A stretch of DNA of 21,034 bases from Solirubrobacteraceae bacterium (GCA_019683665.1 JADGIB010000024.1:1-21034); one strand, 5' to 3'; counted from the first letter of the stretch, positions 1 to 7,341 are shown. Numbers and translations: made by a program. Notes: generated from the letters alone by a model not told the origin.

Positions 1-2
1 TG

Positions 3-890
3 TGTATAACAGCCAGGGCGCGCGCCGCGCCGAACACCTTCGCCGGCGCCGCGCTCGACCGCGCGTCGGCGCGGCGCCGAGACCCCGACTGGCTGGCCCG
101 GGCCGCCGCCGACCCGGCCTCGCGGGCGCTCGTGACCGTCCGCGGCGAGCTCGTCCTCGGCGCCGGCGCCGCCCCGCTGGAGGTGCCGGTCGGGGCCGTC
201 GCCCCGCTCGAGGGCACCGCGCCGGTGCTGCTCGGCCTGCGCGACGGCCATGCGCTGTTCGCGGTCGAGGCGGCCGGCCCGCCCGACGGCGGGCGCCTGG
301 CGTCGCTGCGCGAGGTGGCGCCCGCGCTGTCGCAGGCCGAGGGCGGCGCGATCGCCTACGCGACCGCGCTGGGCAACTGGCACCGCACCCACCGCTTCTG
401 CGCCGCCTGCGGCGCGCCGACCGAGGTGCGCGACGCCGGCTTCCGGCGGTCGTGCCCGGCCTGCGGGGCCGACCACTTCCCGCGCACCGACCCGGTCGTG
501 ATCATGCTCGTCGCCGACCCGGCCGCCGACCGGGTGCTGCTCGGCCGCCAGGCCGCCTGGCCGCCCGGGCGCTACTCGTGCCTGGCCGGGTTCGTCGAGC
601 CGGGGGAGGCGCTCGAGGAGGCGGTCGCCCGCGAGGTGGCCGAGGAGGCCGACGTCGCCGTCGGCGACGTGCGCTACCACTCCTCGCAGCCGTGGCCGTT
701 CCCGGCCTCGCTGATGCTCGGCTTCACCTGCCGCTACGCCGGTGGCGAGCCGCGCGTCGGCGACGGCGAGCTCGAGGACGTGCGCTGGTTCACGCGCTCG
801 CAGCTCGTGGCCGGCGACGCGTTGCTGCCCCCGCCGCACGCGATCGCGCGGCGGCTCATCGACGACTGGCTGGAGGAGGAGCCGACATGA
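3..890 (+). CDS. nudC: NAD(+)/NADH diphosphatase NudC, 5' end cut by window edge
   Basis: This Nudix enzyme cleaves NAD(H) to NMN(H) plus AMP, and NudC homologues also remove NAD caps from RNA. The frame is open to the left edge. The codons from about position 33 (NTFAGAALDRAS) match the usual N-terminus of the family, so the GTG at 132 is not the real start and only a few codons are probably missing. A four-cysteine zinc ribbon is visible (Cys codons at 399, 408, 453, 462). The Nudix box spans 588-656 (G-x5-E-x7-REVAEEAD), with the usual late glycine replaced by Asp. It is followed by the NADH-pyrophosphatase signature SQPWPFP at 684-704, which separates NudC from other Nudix hydrolases. The TGA stop overlaps the next gene's ATG (ATGA at 887-890), so the two genes are probably translationally coupled. 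Function is secure by motif; the start is unseen. Confidence 0.93.
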   Translation, partial: CITARARAAPNTFAGAALDRASARRRDPDWLARAAADPASRALVTVRGELVLGAGAAPLEVPVGAVAPLEGTAPVLLGLRDGHALFAVEAAGPPDGGRLASLREVAPALSQAEGGAIAYATALGNWHRTHRFCAACGAPTEVRDAGFRRSCPACGADHFPRTDPVVIMLVADPAADRVLLGRQAAWPPGRYSCLAGFVEPGEALEEAVAREVAEEADVAVGDVRYHSSQPWPFPASLMLGFTCRYAGGEPRVGDGELEDVRWFTRSQLVAGDALLPPPHAIARRLIDDWLEEEPT

Positions 891-1597
891 CGACGAGCGA
901 GCGCACCGTGTCCGTCCCGACCCCGGACGGGCCGATGACGACCCACCTGATCGGCGCGGAGGACGACCCCCCGGTGATCGTGCTCATGGCCGCGCCGGGC
1001 GTGACCGACGGGCTGCTGTCGGTGGCGCGCGAGGTCGCCGGGCACGGCTACCGGGCCGTCGTCCCCGACCTGTACCACCACTTCGGCGAGGGGATCGTGT
1101 TCGAGGGCTCGGACCCGAGGATGCGCGAGACGATGGCCCGGCTGAGCGACGCGATGGTCGTCGAGGACGTCCGCGCCGTCCTCGACCGGCTCGGCGGCGG
1201 GCCCGCGGGCGTCGTCGGCTTCTGCATGGGCGGGCGCTTCGTCGTGCGGGCGATGGCGGCCTTCCCGGATCGCCTCATCGCCGGCTCGGCCCTGCACCCG
1301 ACGCGCCTGCGCCAGGACGGCGACGACTCGCCGCACCTGGGGATCCCGCGGATCACCGGCCGGCTCTACGTCGGCTTCGGCGAGCAGGACCCGGTCGTCC
1401 CGCCCGACCAGTGGGACGCGGTGCGGGAGGTCGCGCCGCAGGCGCCGGGCGAGATCCGCATCGAGGTCCACCCGGGCGCCGACCACGGCTTCGCGCTGCC
1501 GGGGCCGCGCTTCCACCCGGAGGCCGCGGCCGCCTCGTGGGCCGCGACCTACGAGCTGTGGGGCGACGCGCTGCGTCAGGCGGGCACGCCCGCCTGA
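887..1597 (+). CDS. Dienelactone hydrolase family protein
   Basis: This is a 236-aa alpha/beta hydrolase of the dienelactone hydrolase family. Characterised members hydrolyse dienelactone to maleylacetate in chloro-aromatic degradation, but most homologues have unknown ester or lactone substrates. The catalytic triad is visible: nucleophile Cys113 in GFCMGG, Asp168 in GEQDP and His200 in ADHGF. Length matches the family (about 230-250 aa), and no signal peptide is seen. The ATG overlaps the nudC stop by 4 bp, so it is the second gene of a short operon. No other aromatic-degradation genes are nearby, so a dedicated catechol-pathway role is not supported and a general hydrolase is the safer call. 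Its stop codon lies inside a strong inverted repeat (1573-1600). Confidence 0.88.
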   Translation: MTTSERTVSVPTPDGPMTTHLIGAEDDPPVIVLMAAPGVTDGLLSVAREVAGHGYRAVVPDLYHHFGEGIVFEGSDPRMRETMARLSDAMVVEDVRAVLDRLGGGPAGVVGFCMGGRFVVRAMAAFPDRLIAGSALHPTRLRQDGDDSPHLGIPRITGRLYVGFGEQDPVVPPDQWDAVREVAPQAPGEIRIEVHPGADHGFALPGPRFHPEAAAASWAATYELWGDALRQAGTPA

Positions 1598-1610
1598 CGC
1601 CGGTCAGGCG
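1573..1610. terminator. Bidirectional terminator-like hairpins between the dienelactone hydrolase gene and trxA
   Basis: A perfect inverted repeat has 13-nt arms, GCGTCAGGCGGGC (1573-1585) and its complement (1588-1600), around a 2-nt centre. The complement also pairs downstream: CGCCTGAC (1591-1598) with GTCAGGCG (1603-1610) around a GCCG loop. The genes converge with only 6 bp between stop codons, and both stops lie inside the arms. There is no U-tract, as is common for hairpin terminators in GC-rich actinobacteria. A transcription-end role is inferred from position. Confidence 0.6.
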
Positions 1611-1927
1611 GCGAGTGCCGGCTCCAGCTCCTTCTCGATCTTGCGCTTCGGGTAGGCGCCGATGATCTTCGTGGCCGGCTGGCCGTTCTTGAACAGGATC
1701 ATCGTCGGGATCGAGAGGACGTCGTAGCGAGCGGCGGTCTGCTGGTTCTCGTCGACGTTGAGCTTGACGATCCGAAGCCCCTTCTCCTGCGCGATCTCCT
1801 CGAGCACGGGACCGACGACGCGGCACGGGCCGCACCACGGCGCCCAGAAGTCGACGAGCACCGGCTCGGAGGCCTCGATGACCTCCGCCTGGAAGTTGGC
1901 GTCGGTGACGTCCTGAAGAGCTGCCAT
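1604..1927 (-). CDS. trxA: Thioredoxin
   Basis: This is a 107-aa cytosolic thioredoxin that reduces protein disulfides and is itself recycled by thioredoxin reductase. The active site is WCGPC (Cys32, Cys35), preceded by VDFWAPW; the cis-proline is Pro74 in SIPTMILF. Length is standard for TrxA (105-110 aa). The ATG at 1927 was chosen over the in-frame ATG at 1966 because a good Shine-Dalgarno (GAGGAG) lies 6-7 nt upstream of it, and because the upstream extension would overlap the promoter's -10 element. No thioredoxin reductase gene is adjacent. It converges with the dienelactone hydrolase gene and has its own promoter (1958-1985), so it is probably transcribed independently of the GT2 gene upstream. 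Confidence 0.96.
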   Translation of the reverse strand: MAALQDVTDANFQAEVIEASEPVLVDFWAPWCGPCRVVGPVLEEIAQEKGLRIVKLNVDENQQTAARYDVLSIPTMILFKNGQPATKIIGAYPKRKIEKELEPALAA

Positions 1928-1957
1928 GCGGTTCTCCTCGGTGGGGTTGGCGGACAC

Positions 1958-1985
1958 ACTATACAAAGTGAAGCGACAGGGTCAG
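1958..1985 (-). promoter_or_regulatory. Sigma-70-type promoter of trxA
   Basis: On the minus strand, a -35 CTGACC (1985-1980, 4/6 to TTGACA) and a -10 TATAGT (1963-1958, 5/6 to TATAAT) are separated by 16 bp. A start site near 1951 would give a leader of about 24 nt that includes the GAGGAG ribosome site. The -35 overlaps the stop codon of the upstream GT2 gene. It is the most AT-rich patch of the first 20 kb. Confidence 0.62.
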
Positions 1986-2710
1986 CGCCGTCCGAGGCGC
2001 ATCCGGAGGGCCATGAGCGCGGCCTCCGGGACGATGCGCCAGTGCATCTTGGACTGCCCGCGCTGGCGGTCGCGGAACACGATCGGGACCTCGAGGATCC
2101 GGAAGCCGGCCTGGGCCGTGCGGTAGGTCAGCTCGACCTGGAACGCGTAGCCCTTCGACCGCACCGACGGCAGGTCGATCGCCTCGAGCACCTCGCGCCG
2201 GAAGCACTTGAAGCCGCCGGTCAGGTCCCGGATCGGGAGGCTGAGCACGAGCGCGGCGTAGATCGACCCGCCGCGCGAGATCACGCGCCGCAGCGGCGTC
2301 CAGTCGACGACGCCGCCGCCGGCGACGTAGCGGGAGCCGAGCGCGAGGTCGGCCCGCCCGCTGCGGACCGGCTCCAGCAGGCGGGCGAGGTCGGCGGGGT
2401 CGTGGGAGAAGTCGGCGTCCATCTCCATCACGAAGCCCGCGCCCGCGTCGAGCGCGCGCGCGAACCCGGCCAGGTACGCGGGCCCCAGCCCCTCCCGGAC
2501 CGCGCGGTGCAGGACCTCGACCTCGGGCAGCTCGTCGGCGAGCGCGTCGGCGAACCGGCCGGTCCCGTCGGGCGAGTCGTCGTCGACGACGAGGATGCGG
2601 AAGCCGTCGGGCGCGGCCGCGCGCAGCACGCGGTGCGCGGCGCGGACGATCGCGTCGAGGTTCGGCGCCTCGTTGTAGGTGGGGAGGACGAGCCAGGGAA
2701 CCGCGGGCAC
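1982..2710 (-). CDS. Family 2 glycosyltransferase, polyprenol-phosphate mannosyltransferase (DPM1)-like
   Basis: This is a GT-A fold glycosyltransferase resembling DPM1, which transfers mannose (or another sugar) from a nucleotide sugar to a polyprenol phosphate at the inner membrane face. Visible motifs are LPTYNEAPNLD at the N-terminus, VVDDDSPDGT, the metal-binding EMDADFSHDP, LGSRYV, LTGGFKCFRR and the C-terminal RQRGQSKM. No C-terminal membrane segment or GtrA domain is present, so it is the single-domain type. I start it at GTG 2710 (MPAVPWLVLPTYNE), where the family fold normally begins and 9 nt after a -10-like TACAGT. The in-frame ATG at 2755 would add 15 residues and overlap polX. 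The sugar is unknown. Its product could feed a GT-C enzyme such as the GT39 gene at 9193-10593, but that link is inference. Confidence 0.88.
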   Translation of the reverse strand: MPAVPWLVLPTYNEAPNLDAIVRAAHRVLRAAAPDGFRILVVDDDSPDGTGRFADALADELPEVEVLHRAVREGLGPAYLAGFARALDAGAGFVMEMDADFSHDPADLARLLEPVRSGRADLALGSRYVAGGGVVDWTPLRRVISRGGSIYAALVLSLPIRDLTGGFKCFRREVLEAIDLPSVRSKGYAFQVELTYRTAQAGFRILEVPIVFRDRQRGQSKMHWRIVPEAALMALRMRLGRR

Positions 2711-2718
2711 GGGCGGGG

Positions 2719-2725
2719 TACTGTA
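2719..2725. promoter_or_regulatory. Overlapping divergent -10 elements for the GT2 gene and polX
   Basis: The near-palindrome TACTGTA reads as TACTGT on + (2719-2724) and TACAGT on - (2725-2720), both 4/6 to TATAAT. They lie 11 nt before the polX GTG (2736) and 9 nt before the GT2 GTG (2710). There is no convincing -35 and no strong Shine-Dalgarno on either side, so transcripts may be leaderless or nearly so. Positional inference only. Confidence 0.45.
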
Positions 2726-2735
2726 GGCGAGCGCC

Positions 2736-4481
2736 GTGCCGGACTTCTCCAACATGGCGATCGCCGCCGCCTTCGACGAGCTCGGAGACCTCTACGAGCT
2801 GGACGGCGCGGTGGTCCACCGGGTGCTCGCGTACCGCAACGCGGCGCGGTCGATCCGCGAGGCGCCGGTGTCGGTGGCCGAGCTCGCGCGCCAGGGCCGG
2901 ATCACCGAGCTGCCCGGGGTCGGCAGGACGATCGAGGAGAAGACGCTCGCGCTCCTGGAGACGGGCACGATCCCCGCGGCCGAGAAGCTGCGGGCCCGCT
3001 TCCCGGCCGGCCTGATCGAGATGACCCGCCTGCCCGGCCTGGGGCCGAAGCGGGCGCGGATGCTCTACGACGAGCTCGGGATCGACTCGCTCGACGAGCT
3101 GCGCGAGGCGGCGCAGGCCCAGCGGCTGCGCACGGTCCGCGGCCTGGGCCCGAAGTTCGAGCGCAACGTCCTCGACGCGCTCGAGGCCGGGCTGGGCGAG
3201 GCGCCCGCCCCCCGCGTCCTGCTCCCGCGCGCGCTCGGGCTCGGCGAGCAGATCCGCGACGCGCTGCGCGCCCACCCGGCCGCGGTCCGCGTCGAGCTGG
3301 CCGGCGGGGTGCGGCGGCTGTCCGACAGCGTGAAGGACCTCGACGTCGTCGCCGCCGCCGAGGACCCGGGCGCGCTCGCCGCCGCGCTCGCCGAGGTCGA
3401 CGTCATCGAGTCGGCCTCGTCGGCGGGCCCGAACGCGGCCCGCGGGCGGACCCACAACGGGATGGCCGTCGACCTGCGCGTCGTCGAGCCCGGCCAGTTC
3501 GGCAACCTCTGGCAGCACTTCACCGGCTCGGCCCGCCACAACGTCGCGCTGCGCGAGCTCGCCGTCCGCCGCGGCCTGCACGTCAGCGAGTACGGGATCC
3601 TCGACGACGCGACCGGCGAGACGCTGCGCTGCGCCGACGAGGCCGCCGTCTACGAGCGCCTCGGGATGGCCTGGATCCCGCCCGAGCTGCGCGAGGACCG
3701 CGGGGAGCTGCAGGCGGCGGCCGAGGGGCGGCTGCCGCAGCGGCTTGTCGAGCTCGAGGACCTGCGCGGCGACCTGCACATGCACACCACCGCCAGCGAC
3801 GGGCGCAACTCGATCGAGCAGATGGCGCAGGCGGCGCTCGCCCGCGGCTACGAGTACGTGGCGATCACCGACCACTCGGCCACGCACGGGTTCGGCAACC
3901 ACGTCACCGCCGACCAGCTGCGCGCCCAGATCGAGGCGGTCCGCGAGGTGAACGCCCGCATCGACGGGATCGAGGTCCTCATCGGGACCGAGACGAACAT
4001 CCTCCCCGACGGCTCGCCCGACTACGACGACGACCTGCTGGCCGAGCTGGACTGGGTCGTCGGCTCGGTGCACACGGCGTTCGGGATGGGCGAGGCGGAG
4101 ATGACCGCCCGGCTCGTCGCCGCCTGCGAGCACCCGTGGATCGACTGCATCGGCCACCCGACCGGGCGCAAGATCGAGCAGCGCCCGCCGTACGCGCTCA
4201 ACGTCGACCGGCTCGTCGAGGCGGCGGCCCGGACCGGGACGATGATCGAGATCAACAGCGCCCCCGACCGCCGCGACCTCAACGACGTCCACGCCCGCGC
4301 CGCCCGCGACGCCGGGGTGCGGATCGTCGTCAGCTCGGACGCCCACGGCGCGGGCACGCTGCCGAACGTCCGCTGGGGCATCGCCACCGCGCGCCGCGCC
4401 TGGCTGACGCGCGAGGACGTCGCGAACACGCTCCCGTGGGCGCAGTTCGCGCCGCTGCGCAAGCGGGCCTGCCGGGGCTGA
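2736..4481 (+). CDS. polX: DNA polymerase/3'-5' exonuclease PolX
   Basis: This is a 581-aa bacterial family X polymerase fused to a PHP nuclease; such enzymes fill gaps and trim 3' ends in base excision repair and end joining. The order is: N-terminal 8-kDa-like region with helix-hairpin-helix motifs (LPGVG 59-63, LPGLG 99-103, VRGLG 134-138); POLXc core with AGGVRRLSDSVKDLDVV (metal ligands Asp201, Asp203) and the third Asp246 in MAVDLRVV; then a C-terminal PHP domain from about 340. The PHP domain carries DLHMHTTASDG (His348, His350), TDHSATHG, GTETNI, SVHTAFG, IGHPTGR and SSDAHG. Full length matches known bacterial PolX. The usual Gly-Ser of the nucleotide-binding GSxRR motif is Gly-Gly here. 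GTG 2736 was chosen to keep the conserved N-terminus; ATG 2754 is an alternative. Confidence 0.94.
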   Translation: MPDFSNMAIAAAFDELGDLYELDGAVVHRVLAYRNAARSIREAPVSVAELARQGRITELPGVGRTIEEKTLALLETGTIPAAEKLRARFPAGLIEMTRLPGLGPKRARMLYDELGIDSLDELREAAQAQRLRTVRGLGPKFERNVLDALEAGLGEAPAPRVLLPRALGLGEQIRDALRAHPAAVRVELAGGVRRLSDSVKDLDVVAAAEDPGALAAALAEVDVIESASSAGPNAARGRTHNGMAVDLRVVEPGQFGNLWQHFTGSARHNVALRELAVRRGLHVSEYGILDDATGETLRCADEAAVYERLGMAWIPPELREDRGELQAAAEGRLPQRLVELEDLRGDLHMHTTASDGRNSIEQMAQAALARGYEYVAITDHSATHGFGNHVTADQLRAQIEAVREVNARIDGIEVLIGTETNILPDGSPDYDDDLLAELDWVVGSVHTAFGMGEAEMTARLVAACEHPWIDCIGHPTGRKIEQRPPYALNVDRLVEAAARTGTMIEINSAPDRRDLNDVHARAARDAGVRIVVSSDAHGAGTLPNVRWGIATARRAWLTREDVANTLPWAQFAPLRKRACRG

Positions 4482-4503
4482 TCGCATCGCGACCGGCGAT
4501 CCG

Positions 4504-4520
4504 GCCCCGCTGAGCGGGGC
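4504..4520. terminator. Bidirectional terminator-like hairpin between polX and the GT4 gene
   Basis: A perfect 7-bp inverted repeat, GCCCCGC and GCGGGGC, surrounds a TGA loop. It lies in the 70-bp gap between two convergent stop codons (4481 and 4552). No U-tract follows on either strand. Terminator function is inferred from structure and position. Confidence 0.6.
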
Positions 4521-4551
4521 TGATTCGCCACTCGCGCCGGCGGGACGGAGC

Positions 4552-5535
4552 TCAGGGGAGCAGGCGGGGCAGCAGCTCCTGGGCGACGCGCGCGTCGACC
4601 GCGGCCGGGGTGAACGGCTCCAGGAGGGCGGCCGCGCGCTCCGCGTACCCGGGCGCCGGGTCGTCGAGCGCGGCCCGGATCGCCGGGGCGAGGTCGTCGG
4701 CGACGAGCCGCGGGTCGAGCTCGCGGGCGAGCGCGAGCGCCTCGTAGGGCCCGGGCGCCGCCGTCGTGACGAGGCGGCAGCCGTCAGCGAGCGCCTCGAG
4801 CTGGGCGATCCCGTAGTCCTCGCGGCGCGGGGCGGTGACGAAGACGCGCGCCCGGCGCAGCAGCGCGCGATAGGCGCCGGGCGCCAGCCGGCCCGCCCAG
4901 CGCACGCCCTCGATCGCCGGTCCGGGCTCGACCCCGGCCACCCACAGCTCCTCGCCGTCGCGGCGGGCGCGCGCCCACGCGTCGAGGACGCGGTCCAGGC
5001 CCTTCTTGCGCGGGTTGGCCGCGTACGTGAGCGCGGCGACGTCGCGCGGGCCGGCCGGGCCCGACGGGGCGACCGGGATCGGGACCACGACCGCGTCGGC
5101 GCGCGGGCGCGGCGTCTCGTCGAGCGTCATCGCGCTCACCGGGACCAGCAGCGGCGCCGCCCGCAGGCGCCGGCGCTCGACCGGCCGCTGCCAGACCCCG
5201 TGGCGGCCGGGCCGGTTGGCCGCCATCGGGGCGTCGAAGCGGATCGCGCCCGGGCGCGGCCACAGCAGCGCGGCGCCCATCGCCCCGTAGACGATCGCCC
5301 GCGGGCGGTGCTGGGCGATCCCGCGCTGCGCCGCCGCCCGCGCCGCCCGGGCCCACACGAGGTCGGTGAGCGCGAGCGTGCGCACCGGGCGCGGCGGCCG
5401 GGCGGCGACGACGGCGACCTCGGCGCCGGCGCGGCGCAGCGCCCCGGCGAGCGCCTCGTCGGACGCGCGCAGCCCGGCGGTCGACCCGAGCGAGACGAGC
5501 AGGACGTCGGCGGCCATCGGCGCCGATGCTGTCAC
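4552..5535 (-). CDS. GT-B glycosyltransferase (GT4/GT1-like)
   Basis: This is a 327-aa retaining-type glycosyltransferase with a C-terminal GT-B nucleotide-sugar domain. The N-terminal half starts with a beta strand (ADVLLVSLGSTAG). The C-terminal half shows YAANPRKKGLDRVLDAW, where the basic residues typically contact the donor phosphates, and EDYGIAQLEALADG near residue 237, which is the EX7E pattern of GT4 enzymes. It is short for the family (usually 350-400 aa), mainly in the acceptor domain. I start it at GTG 5535, which overlaps the upstream ycaQ-like stop as GTGA; ATG 5517 is an alternative. No signal peptide or membrane segment is seen. The acceptor is unknown, and pairing with a DNA glycosylase looks like operon convenience rather than shared chemistry. 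Confidence 0.82.
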   Translation of the reverse strand: MTASAPMAADVLLVSLGSTAGLRASDEALAGALRRAGAEVAVVAARPPRPVRTLALTDLVWARAARAAAQRGIAQHRPRAIVYGAMGAALLWPRPGAIRFDAPMAANRPGRHGVWQRPVERRRLRAAPLLVPVSAMTLDETPRPRADAVVVPIPVAPSGPAGPRDVAALTYAANPRKKGLDRVLDAWARARRDGEELWVAGVEPGPAIEGVRWAGRLAPGAYRALLRRARVFVTAPRREDYGIAQLEALADGCRLVTTAAPGPYEALALARELDPRLVADDLAPAIRAALDDPAPGYAERAAALLEPFTPAAVDARVAQELLPRLLP

Positions 5536-6746
5536 GCCGCGCGGCGGGCCGCCGTCGCGGCGCGCAGCGCGCCGGCGAGGTCGCCGCGGTCGCGGACCTC
5601 GACGCGCTCCAGACCCAGCCAGCGGGCGAGCAGCTCCAGCTCGGCCGCCAGCTCCGCCGCGGTCTGCGGCGGCGCGGCCGGCTCGGCCCACGCCGCCTGG
5701 ACCAGCAGCGTCCGCTCGGCCCGCGCCGCCTTCAGGTCGACGCGCGCGACGAGCCGGTCGCCGAGCAGGAACGGCAGCACGTAGTAGCCGTGGACGCGCT
5801 TGGGCGCCGGCACGTAGATCTCGATCCGGTAGCGGAAGCCGAACAGCCGCTCGACGCGGTCGCGCTCCCACACGAGCGGGTCGAACGGGGCCAGCAGCGC
5901 CCGCGCCGACACCCGCCGCGGCACCCGCGCGTCGCGGTGCAGCAGCGCCCGGCCGCGCCGGCCCTCGACCGTCACCGGGACGAGCTCGCCCGCCTCGACG
6001 AGCTCGGCGACCCGGGCCCTCGCGTCGGCCGCGGGCAGGCGGAAGTAGTCGCGCAGGTCGCGCTCGGCGGCGATCCCGAGCGCCCGCGCCGCGATCCGCA
6101 CGAGCTCGCGCTGCGCGTCGGCCGGGTCGGGGTCCGGGGCCTCGACGACCGCCCGCGGCAGGACCCGCTCGGGCAGGTCGTACCAGCGCTCGAACCCGCG
6201 CCGCCAGGCCGACGTGACCTGCCCGCTCCAGAACAGCCACTCGAGCGCCCGCTTGACGTCCGACCAGTCCCACCACGGCCCGGTCCGCCGCGGGCGCTCC
6301 TCGGCCGCGATCGCGCCCGCGGTCACCGGGCCGAAGCGGCGCACGTCCTCGAGCACCCGCGCGACGAGCTGCGGCTGCTCGACGGCGATGCGCCGCACCC
6401 CGCGCCAGGCGTCCCGCCCGGCCCGCGCCATGCGCCAGCGCAGCAGCGGCTGCAGCTCGACGGGCAGCAGCGACGCCTCGTGGCCCCAGTACTCGAACAG
6501 CCGCCGCGGCGCCCGCCAGGCCGCGCGGTCGAGGCGGTCGCGGTCGTAGGGGCCCAGCCGGCTGAACAGCGGCAGGTAGTGCGCGCGCTCGAGCACGTTG
6601 ACCGAGTCGATCTGCAGGACGCCGAGCCGCCCGACCGCGGCGAGCATCCGCCGCGTCCCCGCCGGGTCCTCGCCGCGCCGCCCGCCGAAGCCCTGGGCGG
6701 CGAGGGCGATCCGCCGCGCCTGCGCGGCCGACAGCTCAGCGCTCAC
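5532..6746 (-). CDS. YcaQ/AlkZ-family winged-helix DNA glycosylase
   Basis: This is a 404-aa protein of the HTH_42 (formerly DUF1006) family. Characterised members are E. coli YcaQ, which unhooks interstrand crosslinks, and Streptomyces AlkZ, which protects against azinomycin. The catalytic Q-phi-D motif is visible as LQIDSV (Gln45, Asp47), the YcaQ-like version, rather than the Q-phi-Q of AlkZ-type self-resistance enzymes. Other family motifs include ARAHYLPLFSRLG-like VLERAHYLPLFSRLG, FEYWGHEASLLP and, near the C-terminus, VHGYYVLPFLLGDRLVARVDLK. Length matches YcaQ (about 410 aa). The start is GTG 6746, supported by GGAGG about 6 nt upstream. With no biosynthetic cluster nearby, a general alkylation or crosslink repair role is likelier than toxin self-resistance. 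Confidence 0.86.
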   Translation of the reverse strand: MSAELSAAQARRIALAAQGFGGRRGEDPAGTRRMLAAVGRLGVLQIDSVNVLERAHYLPLFSRLGPYDRDRLDRAAWRAPRRLFEYWGHEASLLPVELQPLLRWRMARAGRDAWRGVRRIAVEQPQLVARVLEDVRRFGPVTAGAIAAEERPRRTGPWWDWSDVKRALEWLFWSGQVTSAWRRGFERWYDLPERVLPRAVVEAPDPDPADAQRELVRIAARALGIAAERDLRDYFRLPAADARARVAELVEAGELVPVTVEGRRGRALLHRDARVPRRVSARALLAPFDPLVWERDRVERLFGFRYRIEIYVPAPKRVHGYYVLPFLLGDRLVARVDLKAARAERTLLVQAAWAEPAAPPQTAAELAAELELLARWLGLERVEVRDRGDLAGALRAATAARRAA

Positions 6747-6792
6747 CGTCGGCCTCCGGCACCGAGAAGGAGCCCCCGCCGGGCTCTCGCCC

Positions 6793-6821
6793 GGGATCCG
6801 CGCCCCCAGGGCGGGGATCCC
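6793..6821 (-). terminator. Hairpin just downstream of the 4-TM protein gene
   Basis: The arms GGGATCC (6793-6799) and GGATCCC (6815-6821), then CGCC (6801-6804) with GGCG (6810-6813), form an 11-bp stem with one mismatch and a 5-nt loop. It begins 4 nt after the membrane protein's stop and 46 nt before the ycaQ-like start. It could end or attenuate otsB-operon transcription. There is no U-tract. Confidence 0.5.
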
Positions 6822-6825
6822 GCCG

Positions 6826-7341
6826 TCATGGCACCGGGGCCGGGTCGCGGCGGAACCCCTGCGTGCGCACGAGCCGGATCGGCGCGAACGGCGACGTCCG
6901 GTCGACGAAGAACGCGACCCCGTCGCGCTCCTCGATCGCGGTCACCGCCTTCTCCTGGTGGCGCCACGCCAGCGACCAGATGATCGCGAAGCCGGCCGCG
7001 ATCCCGGCCACCTGCGGGAACACGAGCGCGAGCGCGCCGGCGGCCAGCGTCGACAGCAGCAGCGGCCACAGCCGGTTGAGGAGGATGAGCCCCGGCCGGT
7101 GCTCGGGCAGCATCGTCGCCGGCTTGGCCTGGGCCAGCAGCCGGGCGATCGGCGGCGAGGTCTCCTGCTTGCGGCCGAGCCACAGCCCGTAGGCGATCGC
7201 GGCGATCCACCACCCGGCGATCACCGGCACGAGCAGCGAGTCGGACCGGTTGGCCGCCCCGGCGACGGTGACGGCGCCGAGGGCGCTCGCCGCCCCGGCG
7301 CTGATGAACACGGTCGCCTTGAGGAAGTCGGTGAACTTCAG
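6826..7341 (-). CDS. Hypothetical protein with four predicted membrane segments
   Basis: I do not recognise a named family. From CTG 7341 the protein is 171 aa, starting KFTDFLKATVF, with four hydrophobic stretches: FISAGAASALGAVTVAGA, LLVPVIAGWWIAAIAYGLWLG, then after a polar linker (about 58-85) LWPLLLSTLAAGALALVFP and VAGIAAGFAIIWSLAW. The C-terminal 40 residues are soluble and include EERDGVAFFVDRTSPFAPIRLVRTQGF. CTG is chosen because it overlaps the otsB stop as CTGA, GAGG lies 5 nt upstream, and the charged KFTDFLK segment looks like a natural N-terminus. If only standard starts are allowed, GTG 7311 (161 aa, AAGG 5 nt upstream) is the alternative. It is probably co-transcribed with otsB and is followed by a hairpin. 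Confidence 0.6.
   Translation of the reverse strand: MKFTDFLKATVFISAGAASALGAVTVAGAANRSDSLLVPVIAGWWIAAIAYGLWLGRKQETSPPIARLLAQAKPATMLPEHRPGLILLNRLWPLLLSTLAAGALALVFPQVAGIAAGFAIIWSLAWRHQEKAVTAIEERDGVAFFVDRTSPFAPIRLVRTQGFRRDPAPVP

Noticed and set aside
2..886. Upstream extension of the dienelactone hydrolase frame to position 2
   Set aside because: The extension is Arg/Ala-rich shadow of nudC, which has intact motifs in another frame. The hydrolase starts at ATG 887.
887..1597. Aromatic-compound degradation operon
   Set aside because: Only the dienelactone hydrolase-family gene is present; no ring-cleavage dioxygenase or cycloisomerase is nearby.
1959..4513. Long antisense frames over polX on both strands (over 800 codons)
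   Set aside because: Low-complexity translations opposite or out of frame with the clear PolX domains; no family motif. The C-terminal part of the minus frame is just an out-of-frame reading of the GT2 gene.
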